Below the pieces are notes generated by a model. It was not told the origin of the DNA. It ran no database searches and worked only from the letters and a program-made list of their open reading frames with translations. Below, piece by piece: positions 17,805-25,732 of a stretch of DNA of 64,000 nt (positions are counted from its first letter, which is position 1; the number at the start of each line of letters is the position of its first letter). A program made the translations under genes and the position numbers. The stretch is from an uncultured Bacteroidales bacterium (lineage in GTDB: Bacteria; Bacteroidota; Bacteroidia; Bacteroidales; Bacteroidaceae): NCBI GenBank assembly GCA_902799685.1, contig CADCBO010000003.1:1-64000 (forward strand), written 5' to 3'.

Positions 17805-18554
17805 ATGAACAGAAAGAGTTTTAAGTTGGCTGCATGCGGCCTTATGTTGACGCTGGCTATGCCGGTTATGGGACAGGGAACCGATGAGTATCTGCAACCA
17901 TGCGATGTTACCTTCAAGGTTGTTGCTATGGGTGGTGGAAACATTTTTGATGATCCGGAAGGTTTTGATAATCAGATGAAGGCTATCAGGAACAATTCCA
18001 GTACATATGATATCAAGTGCTGGGCTACAAAGGTGGAGCCTTCTTTTGAAGAGAGTTATGAGATACAATGCATTTACAACAGGCAGTCACAGAAGTGCAG
18101 GCTTGAACTGAAGATACAGAATCAGCAGGATCCGCATGTGATGGAGATTGATGAGGAGCTGGCATATCAGATCAAGAATCTTTTTGATGCGGCGGTGTAT
18201 TCTGCCAGCAATCTGCCTGACAAAAAGTGGATGCAACAGAAATTGGATAATCTCAAGTCCGGTAATGGAGGGATGATAGTGGCTGCCGGTCTTGACGGCA
18301 CAACATACCGTTTCTATAACAGGACTCTCTGCGCTAGGTGTTGGTCACCAAGAGGTGGTAACAATGCCGCGCTTGTGGCAATAGGCAATGCATTGTATGA
18401 TGCCATTGGACACCAGGACATCAAGAGGATAGAATCAAAACTTGAGGATATCAAAAACCTTACAAGGAAATACGCATCACTGCTCCAGGACCCGTACCGC
18501 GAGTATTATCTGCTCAGGATTGACAAGAAACCTTCAGGTTGGGTGACTGATTAA
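17805..18554 (+). CDS. secreted protein of unknown family (paralogue of 13665-14402)
   Basis: This 249-residue secreted protein has a signal peptide (LAACGLMLTLAMPVMGQG). Its C-terminal region shares the GLDGTT...CWSP pattern and the following helix with the protein at 13665, though overall identity is low. It is in a two-gene unit with a CarboxypepD_reg protein and is followed by a strong terminator. I cannot name the family. Two copies in 5 kb, each beside receptor-like fragments, suggest a shared envelope role. Confidence 0.72.
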   Translation: MNRKSFKLAACGLMLTLAMPVMGQGTDEYLQPCDVTFKVVAMGGGNIFDDPEGFDNQMKAIRNNSSTYDIKCWATKVEPSFEESYEIQCIYNRQSQKCRLELKIQNQQDPHVMEIDEELAYQIKNLFDAAVYSASNLPDKKWMQQKLDNLKSGNGGMIVAAGLDGTTYRFYNRTLCARCWSPRGGNNAALVAIGNALYDAIGHQDIKRIESKLEDIKNLTRKYASLLQDPYREYYLLRIDKKPSGWVTD

Positions 18555-18577
18555 GTATGTAATGACTGATTATTGAG

Positions 18578-18615
18578 AAAGAAGCGGACTGATATTCTCG
18601 GTCCGTTTCTTTTTT
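18578..18615 (+). terminator. rho-independent terminator
   Basis: AAAGAAGCGGAC (18578-18589) pairs with GTCCGTTTCTTT (18601-18612) with one mismatch, across an 11-base loop, and runs into TTT. It lies 24 bases after the stop of the gene at 17805-18554. Confidence 0.8.
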
Positions 18616-18656
18616 ATTTGTAAGTTTGTGTCCTGTTCTAACTTAAAATCAATTTG

Positions 18657-19391
18657 ATGATGAAAAAGATAATGCTTATGGCGGCCGCAATCATTATGTG
18701 CGGCGTATTGAATCTGAATGCTCAAACAACCTATACTGATATTGGTTTCAATGATATAGCAGATGTGTTTGCTGAGGTAAAAGCCAATGAGACAGTGGTG
18801 TTCCTGCTCCGTCATGGTGAGCGCGGCAGGGATTATTCCAAGGCCGGACTGCTTACTGAGAACGGAAAGGCTCAGGCCCGCATGGTGGGTGAGAAGATTG
18901 GTGGCGGTGGTCAGGCTTTTTATGCTCACTCTGATTATGACCGCACCAAGCAGACCTGTGAGAACATTGCAATAGGTCGTGGTGACGAGTTTATTCATGA
19001 GGAGTGGGGCATACTTAACGGTGACTGGTATCGCAAGGATATTCCTGCGCTCAAGCGTAACGGATGGGACAACTGGGAGTCTTTGTCACAGTGGGCCTAT
19101 GAAGGTGGTAAGGAAGAGGGATTCTATAACCTTGAGGAGCGCAGCAGGGAGTGGCTGGATTCCCTCAAGGCACATTTGCCGGGCATGAAGCGTATCAATG
19201 TGCTGGTATCACATGACTACATGGTGACTCCAATGGCCGTATATGCATCGGACAAACAGGTTGACCTGCACTACTGGGTAAACCGTAAGTGGATAAACTA
19301 TCTGGCAGGAATTGCCATAATAATTGATCCGCAGGGTAATATGCGTTTCAAGACAGTTCGTGGTCTGGATTCCGGTGTTTTGGCCAGATAA
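18657..19391 (+). CDS. secreted histidine phosphatase family protein
   Basis: Members of the histidine phosphatase (phosphoglycerate mutase-like) superfamily use a His in an RHG motif as phosphoryl acceptor. Here LLRHGERG is present at about residue 51, with later DYDRTKQTCE and VLVSHDYM supplying the second Arg/His positions. A signal peptide (ending LNLNAQ) places it in the periplasm. The product has 244 residues from the first ATG at 18657; an upstream TTG at 18654 is less likely. The substrate is unknown. It stands alone after a terminator and 76 bases before the sigma factor gene. Confidence 0.85.
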   Translation: MMKKIMLMAAAIIMCGVLNLNAQTTYTDIGFNDIADVFAEVKANETVVFLLRHGERGRDYSKAGLLTENGKAQARMVGEKIGGGGQAFYAHSDYDRTKQTCENIAIGRGDEFIHEEWGILNGDWYRKDIPALKRNGWDNWESLSQWAYEGGKEEGFYNLEERSREWLDSLKAHLPGMKRINVLVSHDYMVTPMAVYASDKQVDLHYWVNRKWINYLAGIAIIIDPQGNMRFKTVRGLDSGVLAR

Positions 19392-19467
19392 TCTGAAGTT
19401 TTTTGTTTTGGGCAAGACGCATTTTCAGCGTTTTTCAGTTTAGTTATCAGAAAGGCCTGAAAAAGTG

Positions 19468-20043
19468 ATGAGGAAAACCTTTCTCACTGAGCAAGATCTT
19501 GCTTTAGGGTGTGCCCGTAAAGAGCGGGATGCAGAGGGGGAGCTGTATGCCAGATATGCAGCCGGGCTCTTTGCGCTCTCACTCAGGTACATTGAGAATA
19601 GGGAGGATGCCCGTGACCTTATGCATGATGCAATGATCAAGGCTATGGATAACTTCAAGTCTTTCAAGTATTCAGGTGAGGGCTCTGTTTGGGCTTGGTT
19701 GAGCAGGATTACCGTAAATATGGCTATTGACAGGCTCAAGGAGAACAGCAGGTTCAGGCAGATTCCGCTTGAGATGGTTGGCGGTGAGGAACTGGAGGAT
19801 GCTATGGAGCCCGATGCTGAATCAGTGAGGGAGATTCCTGACAGTGTATTGGATGGAATAATAGCTGAACTGCCTCCCGTGAAACGTGCGGTTTTCAATA
19901 TGTACTGCATAGACGGATTCAGCCATAAGGAGATTGCCGGGAAACTGGGTATCACAGAGAGAGGATCCACATCCATAATGGCAAAGGCCCGTGCCAGCGT
20001 AAAGAAGGCTATTCTGAGTTATTTAAACAAGACAGGACTATGA
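19468..20043 (+). CDS. ECF-family RNA polymerase sigma factor
   Basis: The 191-residue product has sigma-70 region 2 (ALSLRYIENREDARDLMHDA, then MIKAMDNF) and region 4 (LPPVKRAVFNMYCIDGFSHK, EIAGKLGIT), the layout of extracytoplasmic-function sigma factors. The ATG at 19468 is preferred over a GTG one codon upstream. The last four bases overlap the next gene (ATGA), whose product has a membrane helix. This pairing is typical of a sigma factor with its membrane-bound partner. The target promoters cannot be told from here. Confidence 0.93.
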   Translation: MRKTFLTEQDLALGCARKERDAEGELYARYAAGLFALSLRYIENREDARDLMHDAMIKAMDNFKSFKYSGEGSVWAWLSRITVNMAIDRLKENSRFRQIPLEMVGGEELEDAMEPDAESVREIPDSVLDGIIAELPPVKRAVFNMYCIDGFSHKEIAGKLGITERGSTSIMAKARASVKKAILSYLNKTGL

Positions 20044-21338
20044 AGGATTGGGAAGACATAATCAAAGAGCGTCAGTCAGGCCGAAAGGCAGAACTGCCGG
20101 AGTCTGACTGGAATGATTTCCTCTCCAGAAAGGCTGCTCATGACCTTTCCGTAAGGCGTCGTCACAGGATTCTTGCTTCAGCCATATCAATCCCGGCGGT
20201 AGCCGCGGTACTGCTGCTCCTGTTCCTTGTTCCGTTCAATACGGATGTTCCCGATAATCAGGTTTCACAGAATGAACCGTCAGAGCAGCCGGTAATTGCG
20301 GACAGCGTAGATGTCAATCCCGTTGACAGCATAATGATTCCGGCTAATCCGGAGCCTGAGAAGACTGTAATTATAGTGCCAAAGCCGGTTAAGAAGATAT
20401 ATGCACAGGATGAAAAGCCGGAACCACAGCCGGAAATAACAGTTGAAATTCCGACAGAGCCCCAGGTTAAGCAATTGGTTGCACAGAATCATTCAGTTAC
20501 AGGTGTAATATATGATTTTGATTCCGCTGAGCCTCTTTATTCTGCCGCTGTAATGATATATCAGGTTGACGGTGCTGATACTATATATATAGGTGGTAGT
20601 GGAACCAATGATAACGGTGAGTTTATAATAAGCGATCTTGAACCGGGCAACTATATTGCAAACACCAGATTCGCCGGTTTTGATGACACGTACAGGAATT
20701 TTACAATCAGTCCGGTTGATTCTATGACTGATCTTGGTAAGATTGCCATGAGAGGTGACCAAGGGATGCTTTCAGAGCTTGCCGTATCGGCAGTTGTGGC
20801 TAAGGTCCAGATGATAAACGATACTGTTATGTTCAACAGCGCCGCTTACAAAGTGCCCGAAGGTGCATCTGTAGAGGATATGGTTCGTAAGCTTCCCGGT
20901 GTTGAAATAGCCGATGACGGTTCCATAACGGTTAACGGTAAGGCAGTATCCAGAATTCTGGTCAACGGGAAGGAATTCTTTGATGACAACAAGCAAAAGG
21001 AACTGAACCAGCTCACCGCCGAGATGATTGAGAAGGTTAAGGCATATGAAAAGCAGAGTGACCTGTCCCGTCAGACCGGTATCGATGACGGTATGGAGGA
21101 ACTGGTGCTTGACCTGGGATTTCCTATGATAGTCCTGAACGGACAGATTGCCGATATCGATGAGAGCAGACTGGCTACATGTAATTTCAGGAGAACAGTC
21201 AGAAAACGTGATTTGGCCCGTTTGCTGGGAATACCCGTCAAGAATATAAGGTCGGTGAATATGTATGACGCCGATTCCGGCAGGAAAATCTGGGGTGAGA
21301 AAGGTGCTCATGGCGTTGTATCGGTAGTTACAAAATAG
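20040..21338 (+). CDS. membrane partner of the ECF sigma factor with CarboxypepD_reg and TonB-plug-like domains, no barrel
   Basis: The 432 residues run as follows: a short cytoplasmic region with WNDFLSRKAAHD (about 1-43), one membrane helix (about 44-66), a Pro-rich linker, a CarboxypepD_reg domain (about 152-240), a plug-like segment (INDTVMFNSAAYKVPEGASV and ILVNGKEFFDD) as in outer-membrane barrel receptors, and a second plug-like end (IWGEKGAHGVVSVVTK). There is no beta-barrel after it. The architecture suggests an anti-sigma-like protein whose periplasmic part imitates or contacts a receptor plug. The anti-sigma role is inferred from overlap with the sigma gene. Confidence 0.75.
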   Translation: MKDWEDIIKERQSGRKAELPESDWNDFLSRKAAHDLSVRRRHRILASAISIPAVAAVLLLLFLVPFNTDVPDNQVSQNEPSEQPVIADSVDVNPVDSIMIPANPEPEKTVIIVPKPVKKIYAQDEKPEPQPEITVEIPTEPQVKQLVAQNHSVTGVIYDFDSAEPLYSAAVMIYQVDGADTIYIGGSGTNDNGEFIISDLEPGNYIANTRFAGFDDTYRNFTISPVDSMTDLGKIAMRGDQGMLSELAVSAVVAKVQMINDTVMFNSAAYKVPEGASVEDMVRKLPGVEIADDGSITVNGKAVSRILVNGKEFFDDNKQKELNQLTAEMIEKVKAYEKQSDLSRQTGIDDGMEELVLDLGFPMIVLNGQIADIDESRLATCNFRRTVRKRDLARLLGIPVKNIRSVNMYDADSGRKIWGEKGAHGVVSVVTK

Positions 21339-21530
21339 TGACATATTTTGTCTTTTTGTCAGAGTTTCAGCGAGGTTTTGTAAAAAATATTACAAAGTGA
21401 CATAAAATTCCGATATTTGTTTGCAAGGTGTAAATAATATGGCTTTTTGAGTTTGCAAAATATTTGTATATTGTTGAAAAATTTATCACTTTTTTCATTG
21501 AAAATATTTTTTTAGTCCGAATTAAGGGAG

Positions 21531-21538
21531 TACCTTTG
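21531..21538 (+). promoter_or_regulatory. -7 element of the serC promoter
   Basis: TACCTTTG matches the Bacteroidota -7 consensus TAnnTTTG, 36 bases before the serC ATG. The -33 box is not clear in the T-rich sequence around 21505-21513. Further upstream a dyad TTTGTAA/TTACAAA (about 21377-21398) and two copies of GTGACATA flank it; their role is unknown. Confidence 0.55.
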
Positions 21539-21574
21539 CGGCACGAATCAAAAACAATAAAAAATTATATCGTC

Positions 21575-22639
21575 ATGAAGCATAATTTTTGCGCAGGTCC
21601 TGCTGTTCTTCCGCAGGAAGTGATTGAGAAATCAGCCCAGGCTGTCTATGATTTTGCCGGCACAGGCATTTCAATTCTCTCTATCAGCCACCGTTCAAAG
21701 GAGTTCAAGCCCATTGTTGATGAGGCCGAGGCTTTGATCAAGGAGATTCTGGATGTTCCGGAAGGTTATTCAGTACTGTTCCTGGCCGGTGGTGCCAGCA
21801 TGGAGTTCTGCCGCGTTCCCTATAACTTCCTTAACAAGAAGGCTGCTTATCTGAACACCGGTGTATGGGCCAAGAAGGCCATGAAGGAGGCCAAGGCTTT
21901 CGGTGAGGTTGTTGAGGTTGCTTCATCGGCAGAGTCAACTTACACCTACATCCCCAAGGATTATGTAATCCCTGCCGATGCAGATTATTTCCACTATACC
22001 ACAAACAATACCATCTACGGTACAGAAATCCGCAGGGACCTGGACAGCCCGGTTCCATTGATTTCAGATATGTCATCGGATATTTTCTCACGTCCTGTAG
22101 ATGTAAGCAAGTATAACTGCATATACGGTGGTGCTCAGAAGAACCTGGCTCCCTCAGGCATGGCTTTCGTTATTGTCAAGAACGATGCCCTGGGTCATGT
22201 GGACCGCTATATCCCCACCATGCTGAACTACCAGACTCATATCGACAACGGTTCAATGTTCAATACTCCTCCCACATTCACCATCTATTCAGCTCTGGAG
22301 TCACTCCGCTGGCTCAAGGCTCAGGGTGGCGTTAAGGAGATGGCCAAGCGTGCCGAGGCCCGCGCTGCAAAGCTCTACACTGAGATTGACCGCAACAAGC
22401 TGTTTGTCGGTACCGCCAATGAGGAGGATCGTTCATACATGAACATCTGCTGGGTTATGAAACCCGAGTACAAGGAGCTGGAGGAGGATTTCCTCAGGTT
22501 CGCACAGGGCAAGGGTATGGTAGGCATCAAGGGTCACCGTTCAGTGGGCGGTTTCCGCGCTTCCTGCTACAACGCTCTGCCTATGGAGAGTGTTGACGCT
22601 CTGATTGCCTGCATGAAAGAGTATGAGGCAAACCATTAA
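21575..22639 (+). CDS. serC: phosphoserine aminotransferase
   Basis: SerC is a PLP enzyme that converts 3-phosphohydroxypyruvate and glutamate to phosphoserine and 2-oxoglutarate. The 354-residue product begins [13 protein letters not shown], the standard family start; an in-frame TTG at 21464 only adds an untranslated leader. [11 protein letters not shown] holds the PLP Lys. The C-terminal [17 protein letters not shown] is the substrate-binding end. It is followed 25 bases later by serA, so two successive serine-biosynthesis steps are encoded together. Confidence 0.96.
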   Translation: MKHNFCAGPAVLPQEVIEKSAQAVYDFAGTGISILSISHRSKEFKPIVDEAEALIKEILDVPEGYSVLFLAGGASMEFCRVPYNFLNKKAAYLNTGVWAKKAMKEAKAFGEVVEVASSAESTYTYIPKDYVIPADADYFHYTTNNTIYGTEIRRDLDSPVPLISDMSSDIFSRPVDVSKYNCIYGGAQKNLAPSGMAFVIVKNDALGHVDRYIPTMLNYQTHIDNGSMFNTPPTFTIYSALESLRWLKAQGGVKEMAKRAEARAAKLYTEIDRNKLFVGTANEEDRSYMNICWVMKPEYKELEEDFLRFAQGKGMVGIKGHRSVGGFRASCYNALPMESVDALIACMKEYEANH

Positions 22640-22664
22640 TTGAAAATTAAAATTCTATATTGAT

Positions 22665-23585
22665 ATGAAGGTACTTGTTGCTACATCAAAGCCTTTTGCA
22701 AAGGTTGCAGTTGATGAAATCCGTGATGTTATAGAGGGCGCCGGTTTTGAGCTGGCCCTGCTTGAGAAATATTCAGAGAAGGCAGCTCTGCTTGCTGCAG
22801 TTGCCGATGCTGACGCTATCATCATCCGTAGTGACATTATAGATGCCGATGTGTTTGATGCCGCCAAGCAGCTTAAGATTGTGGTTCGTGCAGGAGCAGG
22901 TTACGACAATGTCGATCTGGCATCTGCTACCGCACATGGTGTATGCGTTATGAATACTCCGGGTCAGAATGCCAACGCAGTTGCAGAACTTGTAGCCGGT
23001 CTGATGGTTTACGCTGTACGTAACTTCTACAACGGTACATCAGGTATTGAACTTCTGGGCAAGAAGTTGGGAATCCATGCTTTCGGTAACGTAGGCCGTA
23101 ACGTAGCCCGCATAGCCAAGGGCTTCGGCATGGAGGTTTATGCATACGATGCATATTGCCCCAAGGAGGTTATCGAGGCTGCCGGTGTGCATGCAGTTGA
23201 CAATGTTGAGGATATGTACAAGACCTGCCAGTTCATCTCGCTGCACTTGCCTGCAACTGATGAGACCAAGAACTCCATAGACCGTAAGCTTGTGAGCCTG
23301 ATGCCTAAGGGTGGCGTCCTGGTTAACTCAGCACGTAAGGAGATAATAAATGAGGATGAGCTCATTCAGCTGATGCAGGAGCGCGATGACCTCAAGTTCG
23401 TATCCGATATAGCACCTGCCGCAGCTACAAAGTTTGAGGAACTGTTTGTGGGCCGTTACTTTGCTACTCCCAAGAAGATGGGTGCCCAGACTGCCGAGGC
23501 TAACATCAACGCCGGTATAGCAGCCGCCAACCAGATTGTCGGCTTTATCAAGGATGGTTGCACCAAGTTCATGGTTAACCGCTAA
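22665..23585 (+). CDS. serA: D-3-phosphoglycerate dehydrogenase, short form without ACT domain
   Basis: SerA oxidises 3-phosphoglycerate to 3-phosphohydroxypyruvate with NAD+. The 306 residues cover only the substrate and nucleotide-binding domains (type III form, no ACT or ASB regulatory domain), so serine feedback through an ACT domain is not expected. The nucleotide loop reads GIHAFGNVGRNVARIAKGFG. The usual catalytic His of PHxGA is replaced by Lys: TPKKMGAQT, K270, as in the known Lys-type short enzymes. The stop TAA overlaps the next ATG by one base. Confidence 0.93.
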   Translation: MKVLVATSKPFAKVAVDEIRDVIEGAGFELALLEKYSEKAALLAAVADADAIIIRSDIIDADVFDAAKQLKIVVRAGAGYDNVDLASATAHGVCVMNTPGQNANAVAELVAGLMVYAVRNFYNGTSGIELLGKKLGIHAFGNVGRNVARIAKGFGMEVYAYDAYCPKEVIEAAGVHAVDNVEDMYKTCQFISLHLPATDETKNSIDRKLVSLMPKGGVLVNSARKEIINEDELIQLMQERDDLKFVSDIAPAAATKFEELFVGRYFATPKKMGAQTAEANINAGIAAANQIVGFIKDGCTKFMVNR

Positions 23586-24832
23586 TGGCAATAGTAAAAC
23601 CTTTCCAGGGCATACGTCCGCCCAAGGAACTTGTTGAAAAGGTGCAGAGCCGTCCTTACGATGTGCTCAACTCGGAGGAGGCACGTGCCGAGGCCGCAGG
23701 CAACGAGATGTCGCTTTATCACATCATCAAGCCTGAGATTGACTTTGATCCTATAGCCGAGGAGACTGATCCCCGCGTATATGCCAAGGCTGCCGAGAAC
23801 TTCAAGAAGTTCCAGGAGAAGGGTTGGCTGGTACGTGACAACAAGGAGCAGTACTACATTTACGCTCAGACAATGAACGGTAAGACCCAATACGGTTTGG
23901 TAGTTTGCGCATACGTTGAGGATTACCTTAAGGGCAATATCAAGAAGCACGAGCTGACTCGTGCCGATAAGGAGGAGGACCGCATGAAGCATGTCCGCGT
24001 AAACAACGCCAACATCGAGCCGGTGTTCTTTGCTTATCCCGATGACAAGGTGCTTGACGAGCTTGTTGCCAAGTACGTAAAGGGGGCTCCCGAGTATGAT
24101 TATGTTGCCCAGGGCGACGGTTTCCGTCATCAGCTATGGATAATTGACAAGGATGAGGATATCAAGACCGTAACTGAGAGGTTTGCAGGTATTCCTTCAC
24201 TATATATTGCCGATGGTCACCACCGCTCAGCTGCCGCTGCACTGGTAGGCGCCGAGAAGGCCCGTCAGAATCCCAACCATCGTGGCGATGAGGAGTATAA
24301 CTACTTCATGGCAGTCTGCTTCCCGGCTTCACAGCTCACAATCATTGACTACAATCGTGTGGTCAAGGATCTGAACGGAATGTCATCGGAAGAGTTCCTT
24401 AAGGCTCTTGAAAAGAACTTTGTCGTGGAGAAAAAGGGCAAGGATATATTCAAGCCGTCTGAGCTGCACACATTCTCACTCTATCTGGATGGAGAATGGT
24501 ATAAGCTGACCGCCAGGAAGGGTACATTCGATGACTGCGATCCCATAGGTGTGCTGGATGTGACAATCTCATCGAACCTGATTCTGGACCAGCTGCTTGG
24601 TATAAAGGATTTGCGCCGCGACAAGAGGATTGACTTTGTAGGCGGCATACGCGGTCTTGGTGAGCTGAAGCGTCGCGTTGACAGCGGTGAGATGAAGATG
24701 GCTCTGGCGCTCTATCCGGTCTCCATGAAACAGCTTATGGATATAGCCGATACGGGCAACATAATGCCGCCCAAGACTACCTGGTTTGAGCCAAAGCTCC
24801 GCTCTGGTCTCGTGATACACTCACTTGATTAA
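23585..24832 (+). CDS. DUF1015 family protein
   Basis: The 415-residue product starts MAIVKPFQGIRPPKELVEKV, and has RPYDVLNSEEARAEAAGN and IADGHHRSAAAALVGAEK, all typical of the DUF1015 family (PF06245), which is often encoded beside serA and serC. The His-rich IADGHHR segment looks like an active-site or metal motif, but no reaction is known to me. It overlaps serA by one base. It is probably cytoplasmic and linked to serine or one-carbon metabolism by context only. Confidence 0.9.
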   Translation: MAIVKPFQGIRPPKELVEKVQSRPYDVLNSEEARAEAAGNEMSLYHIIKPEIDFDPIAEETDPRVYAKAAENFKKFQEKGWLVRDNKEQYYIYAQTMNGKTQYGLVVCAYVEDYLKGNIKKHELTRADKEEDRMKHVRVNNANIEPVFFAYPDDKVLDELVAKYVKGAPEYDYVAQGDGFRHQLWIIDKDEDIKTVTERFAGIPSLYIADGHHRSAAAALVGAEKARQNPNHRGDEEYNYFMAVCFPASQLTIIDYNRVVKDLNGMSSEEFLKALEKNFVVEKKGKDIFKPSELHTFSLYLDGEWYKLTARKGTFDDCDPIGVLDVTISSNLILDQLLGIKDLRRDKRIDFVGGIRGLGELKRRVDSGEMKMALALYPVSMKQLMDIADTGNIMPPKTTWFEPKLRSGLVIHSLD

Positions 24833-24967
24833 TTGAAAATTGAAAATTGAGAATTGAGAATTATAAAAATGGCTCGGAAGATTTCCGGGCCATTTTTAAT
24901 GTCGCGGGCTTTATGCAGGTGCTTTTTACGCAGGTGCTTGTTAATTCTCAATTCTCAATTGTCAATT
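24833..24967. repeat. inverted AATTGAGAATTG repeat around a terminator
   Basis: The left arm (24833-24863) is built of iterated AATTGAAA and AATTGAG units. The right arm (24942-24967) is made of AATTCTC units and is its near-perfect reverse complement (about 22 of 24 over the core). Between them are a terminator and two copies of GCAGGTGCTT (24916 and 24931). The right arm reaches into the 3' end of the YjbR gene. The whole can fold into a long hairpin. Confidence 0.7.
24866..24897. terminator. bidirectional terminator between DUF1015 and YjbR genes
   Basis: AAAATGGC-CGG (24866-24876) pairs with CCG-GGCCATTTTT (24885-24897). A-rich and T-rich ends on both sides let it work for the two convergent transcripts. 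Confidence 0.75.
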
Positions 24968-25308
24968 AGAAGGACTCTGTCTTTTCTGGGGAGTTTGGCG
25001 TTGACTTCGTTGTAGGCGTGGCGGGTAAGTTCCTCTATCAGGGGACGGTCCACATCGGCGTCCAGACGTATCTGGTTCCAGTATTTCTTGTTCCAGTGGA
25101 AAGCACCTTCTATTGCGGAGTAATGGTCACGCAGTTCAAGCGCGCGGTCGGGGTCACACTTGAGTACCACAATATCGGGCTTATCGAGCGTAATGCAGGC
25201 AAAAATCTTGCCTTTGAGGCGGAATACCACAACCGTATCATCAAACGGCATATCCTCTGTTACCAGCGGCAGACTCAGGCAGTATTCGCGGAACAGTTCT
25301 ATATCCAT
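24955..25308 (-). CDS. MmcQ/YjbR family protein
   Basis: The 117-residue product (MDIELFREYCLSLPLVTEDM, then FDDTVVVFRLKGKIFACITL, and HWNKKYWNQIRLD) is a full-length MmcQ/YjbR-like protein, a small alpha/beta fold thought to bind DNA. Its final codons (LIDN and TGA) are supplied by the right arm of the inverted repeat, so the C-terminus has probably been reset by that repeat. It starts 8 bases after the broken fRMsr gene and probably shares its transcript. Confidence 0.88.
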   Translation of the reverse strand: MDIELFREYCLSLPLVTEDMPFDDTVVVFRLKGKIFACITLDKPDIVVLKCDPDRALELRDHYSAIEGAFHWNKKYWNQIRLDADVDRPLIEELTRHAYNEVNAKLPRKDRVLLIDN

Positions 25309-25316
25309 AACGCGTT

Positions 25317-25732
25317 TCAGTTCAACAGTTTGACAATCTGCTCCAGGTAACTGGCGTCGGTCTCATCGAAAGTGTCCAGATACCTGCTGTCAATGTCAAG
25401 TACGGCCGATACCTTATCGGCTTTGAATACGGGTACCACTATTTCGCTGCGGGACTCGCTGCTGCAGGCAATGTGTCCCGGGAAGTTCCGCACACTCCGC
25501 GGCCCAGAGCTATACGGGTGCAGGCTATCGGACCTTGGAACGGTCCCAGAACCAGTTGTTCCTTACCGTCCTTATCGGCACGCACGATATAGAATCCTGT
25601 CCACCAGAATCCCATATTCTCATGAATGATAGCAGCCAGATTGGCCATATTGGCAATCATATCAGTCTCTCCGTCCAGCAGTGCGGTTGCCTCTTTGAGC
25701 AACTGCGTGTATTTGAGTCCCTTATCTGTCAT
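25317..25732 (-). pseudogene. free methionine-R-sulfoxide reductase (GAF), broken by an internal deletion
   Basis: The first 97-codon frame (25732 down to about 25439) has the GAF-type fRMsr start and two active-site regions, GPFQGPIACTRI and GRGVCG. It then runs out of frame. The other frame continues directly with NFPGHIACSSESRSEIVVPV and FDETDASYLEQIVKLLN to a stop at 25317. Compared with the family, about 16 codons between GRGVCG and the FPGHIAC motif are missing, by a number of bases not divisible by three (junction near 25490). All three conserved Cys exist but in two frames. It is either a pseudogene or an assembly error. Confidence 0.8.
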
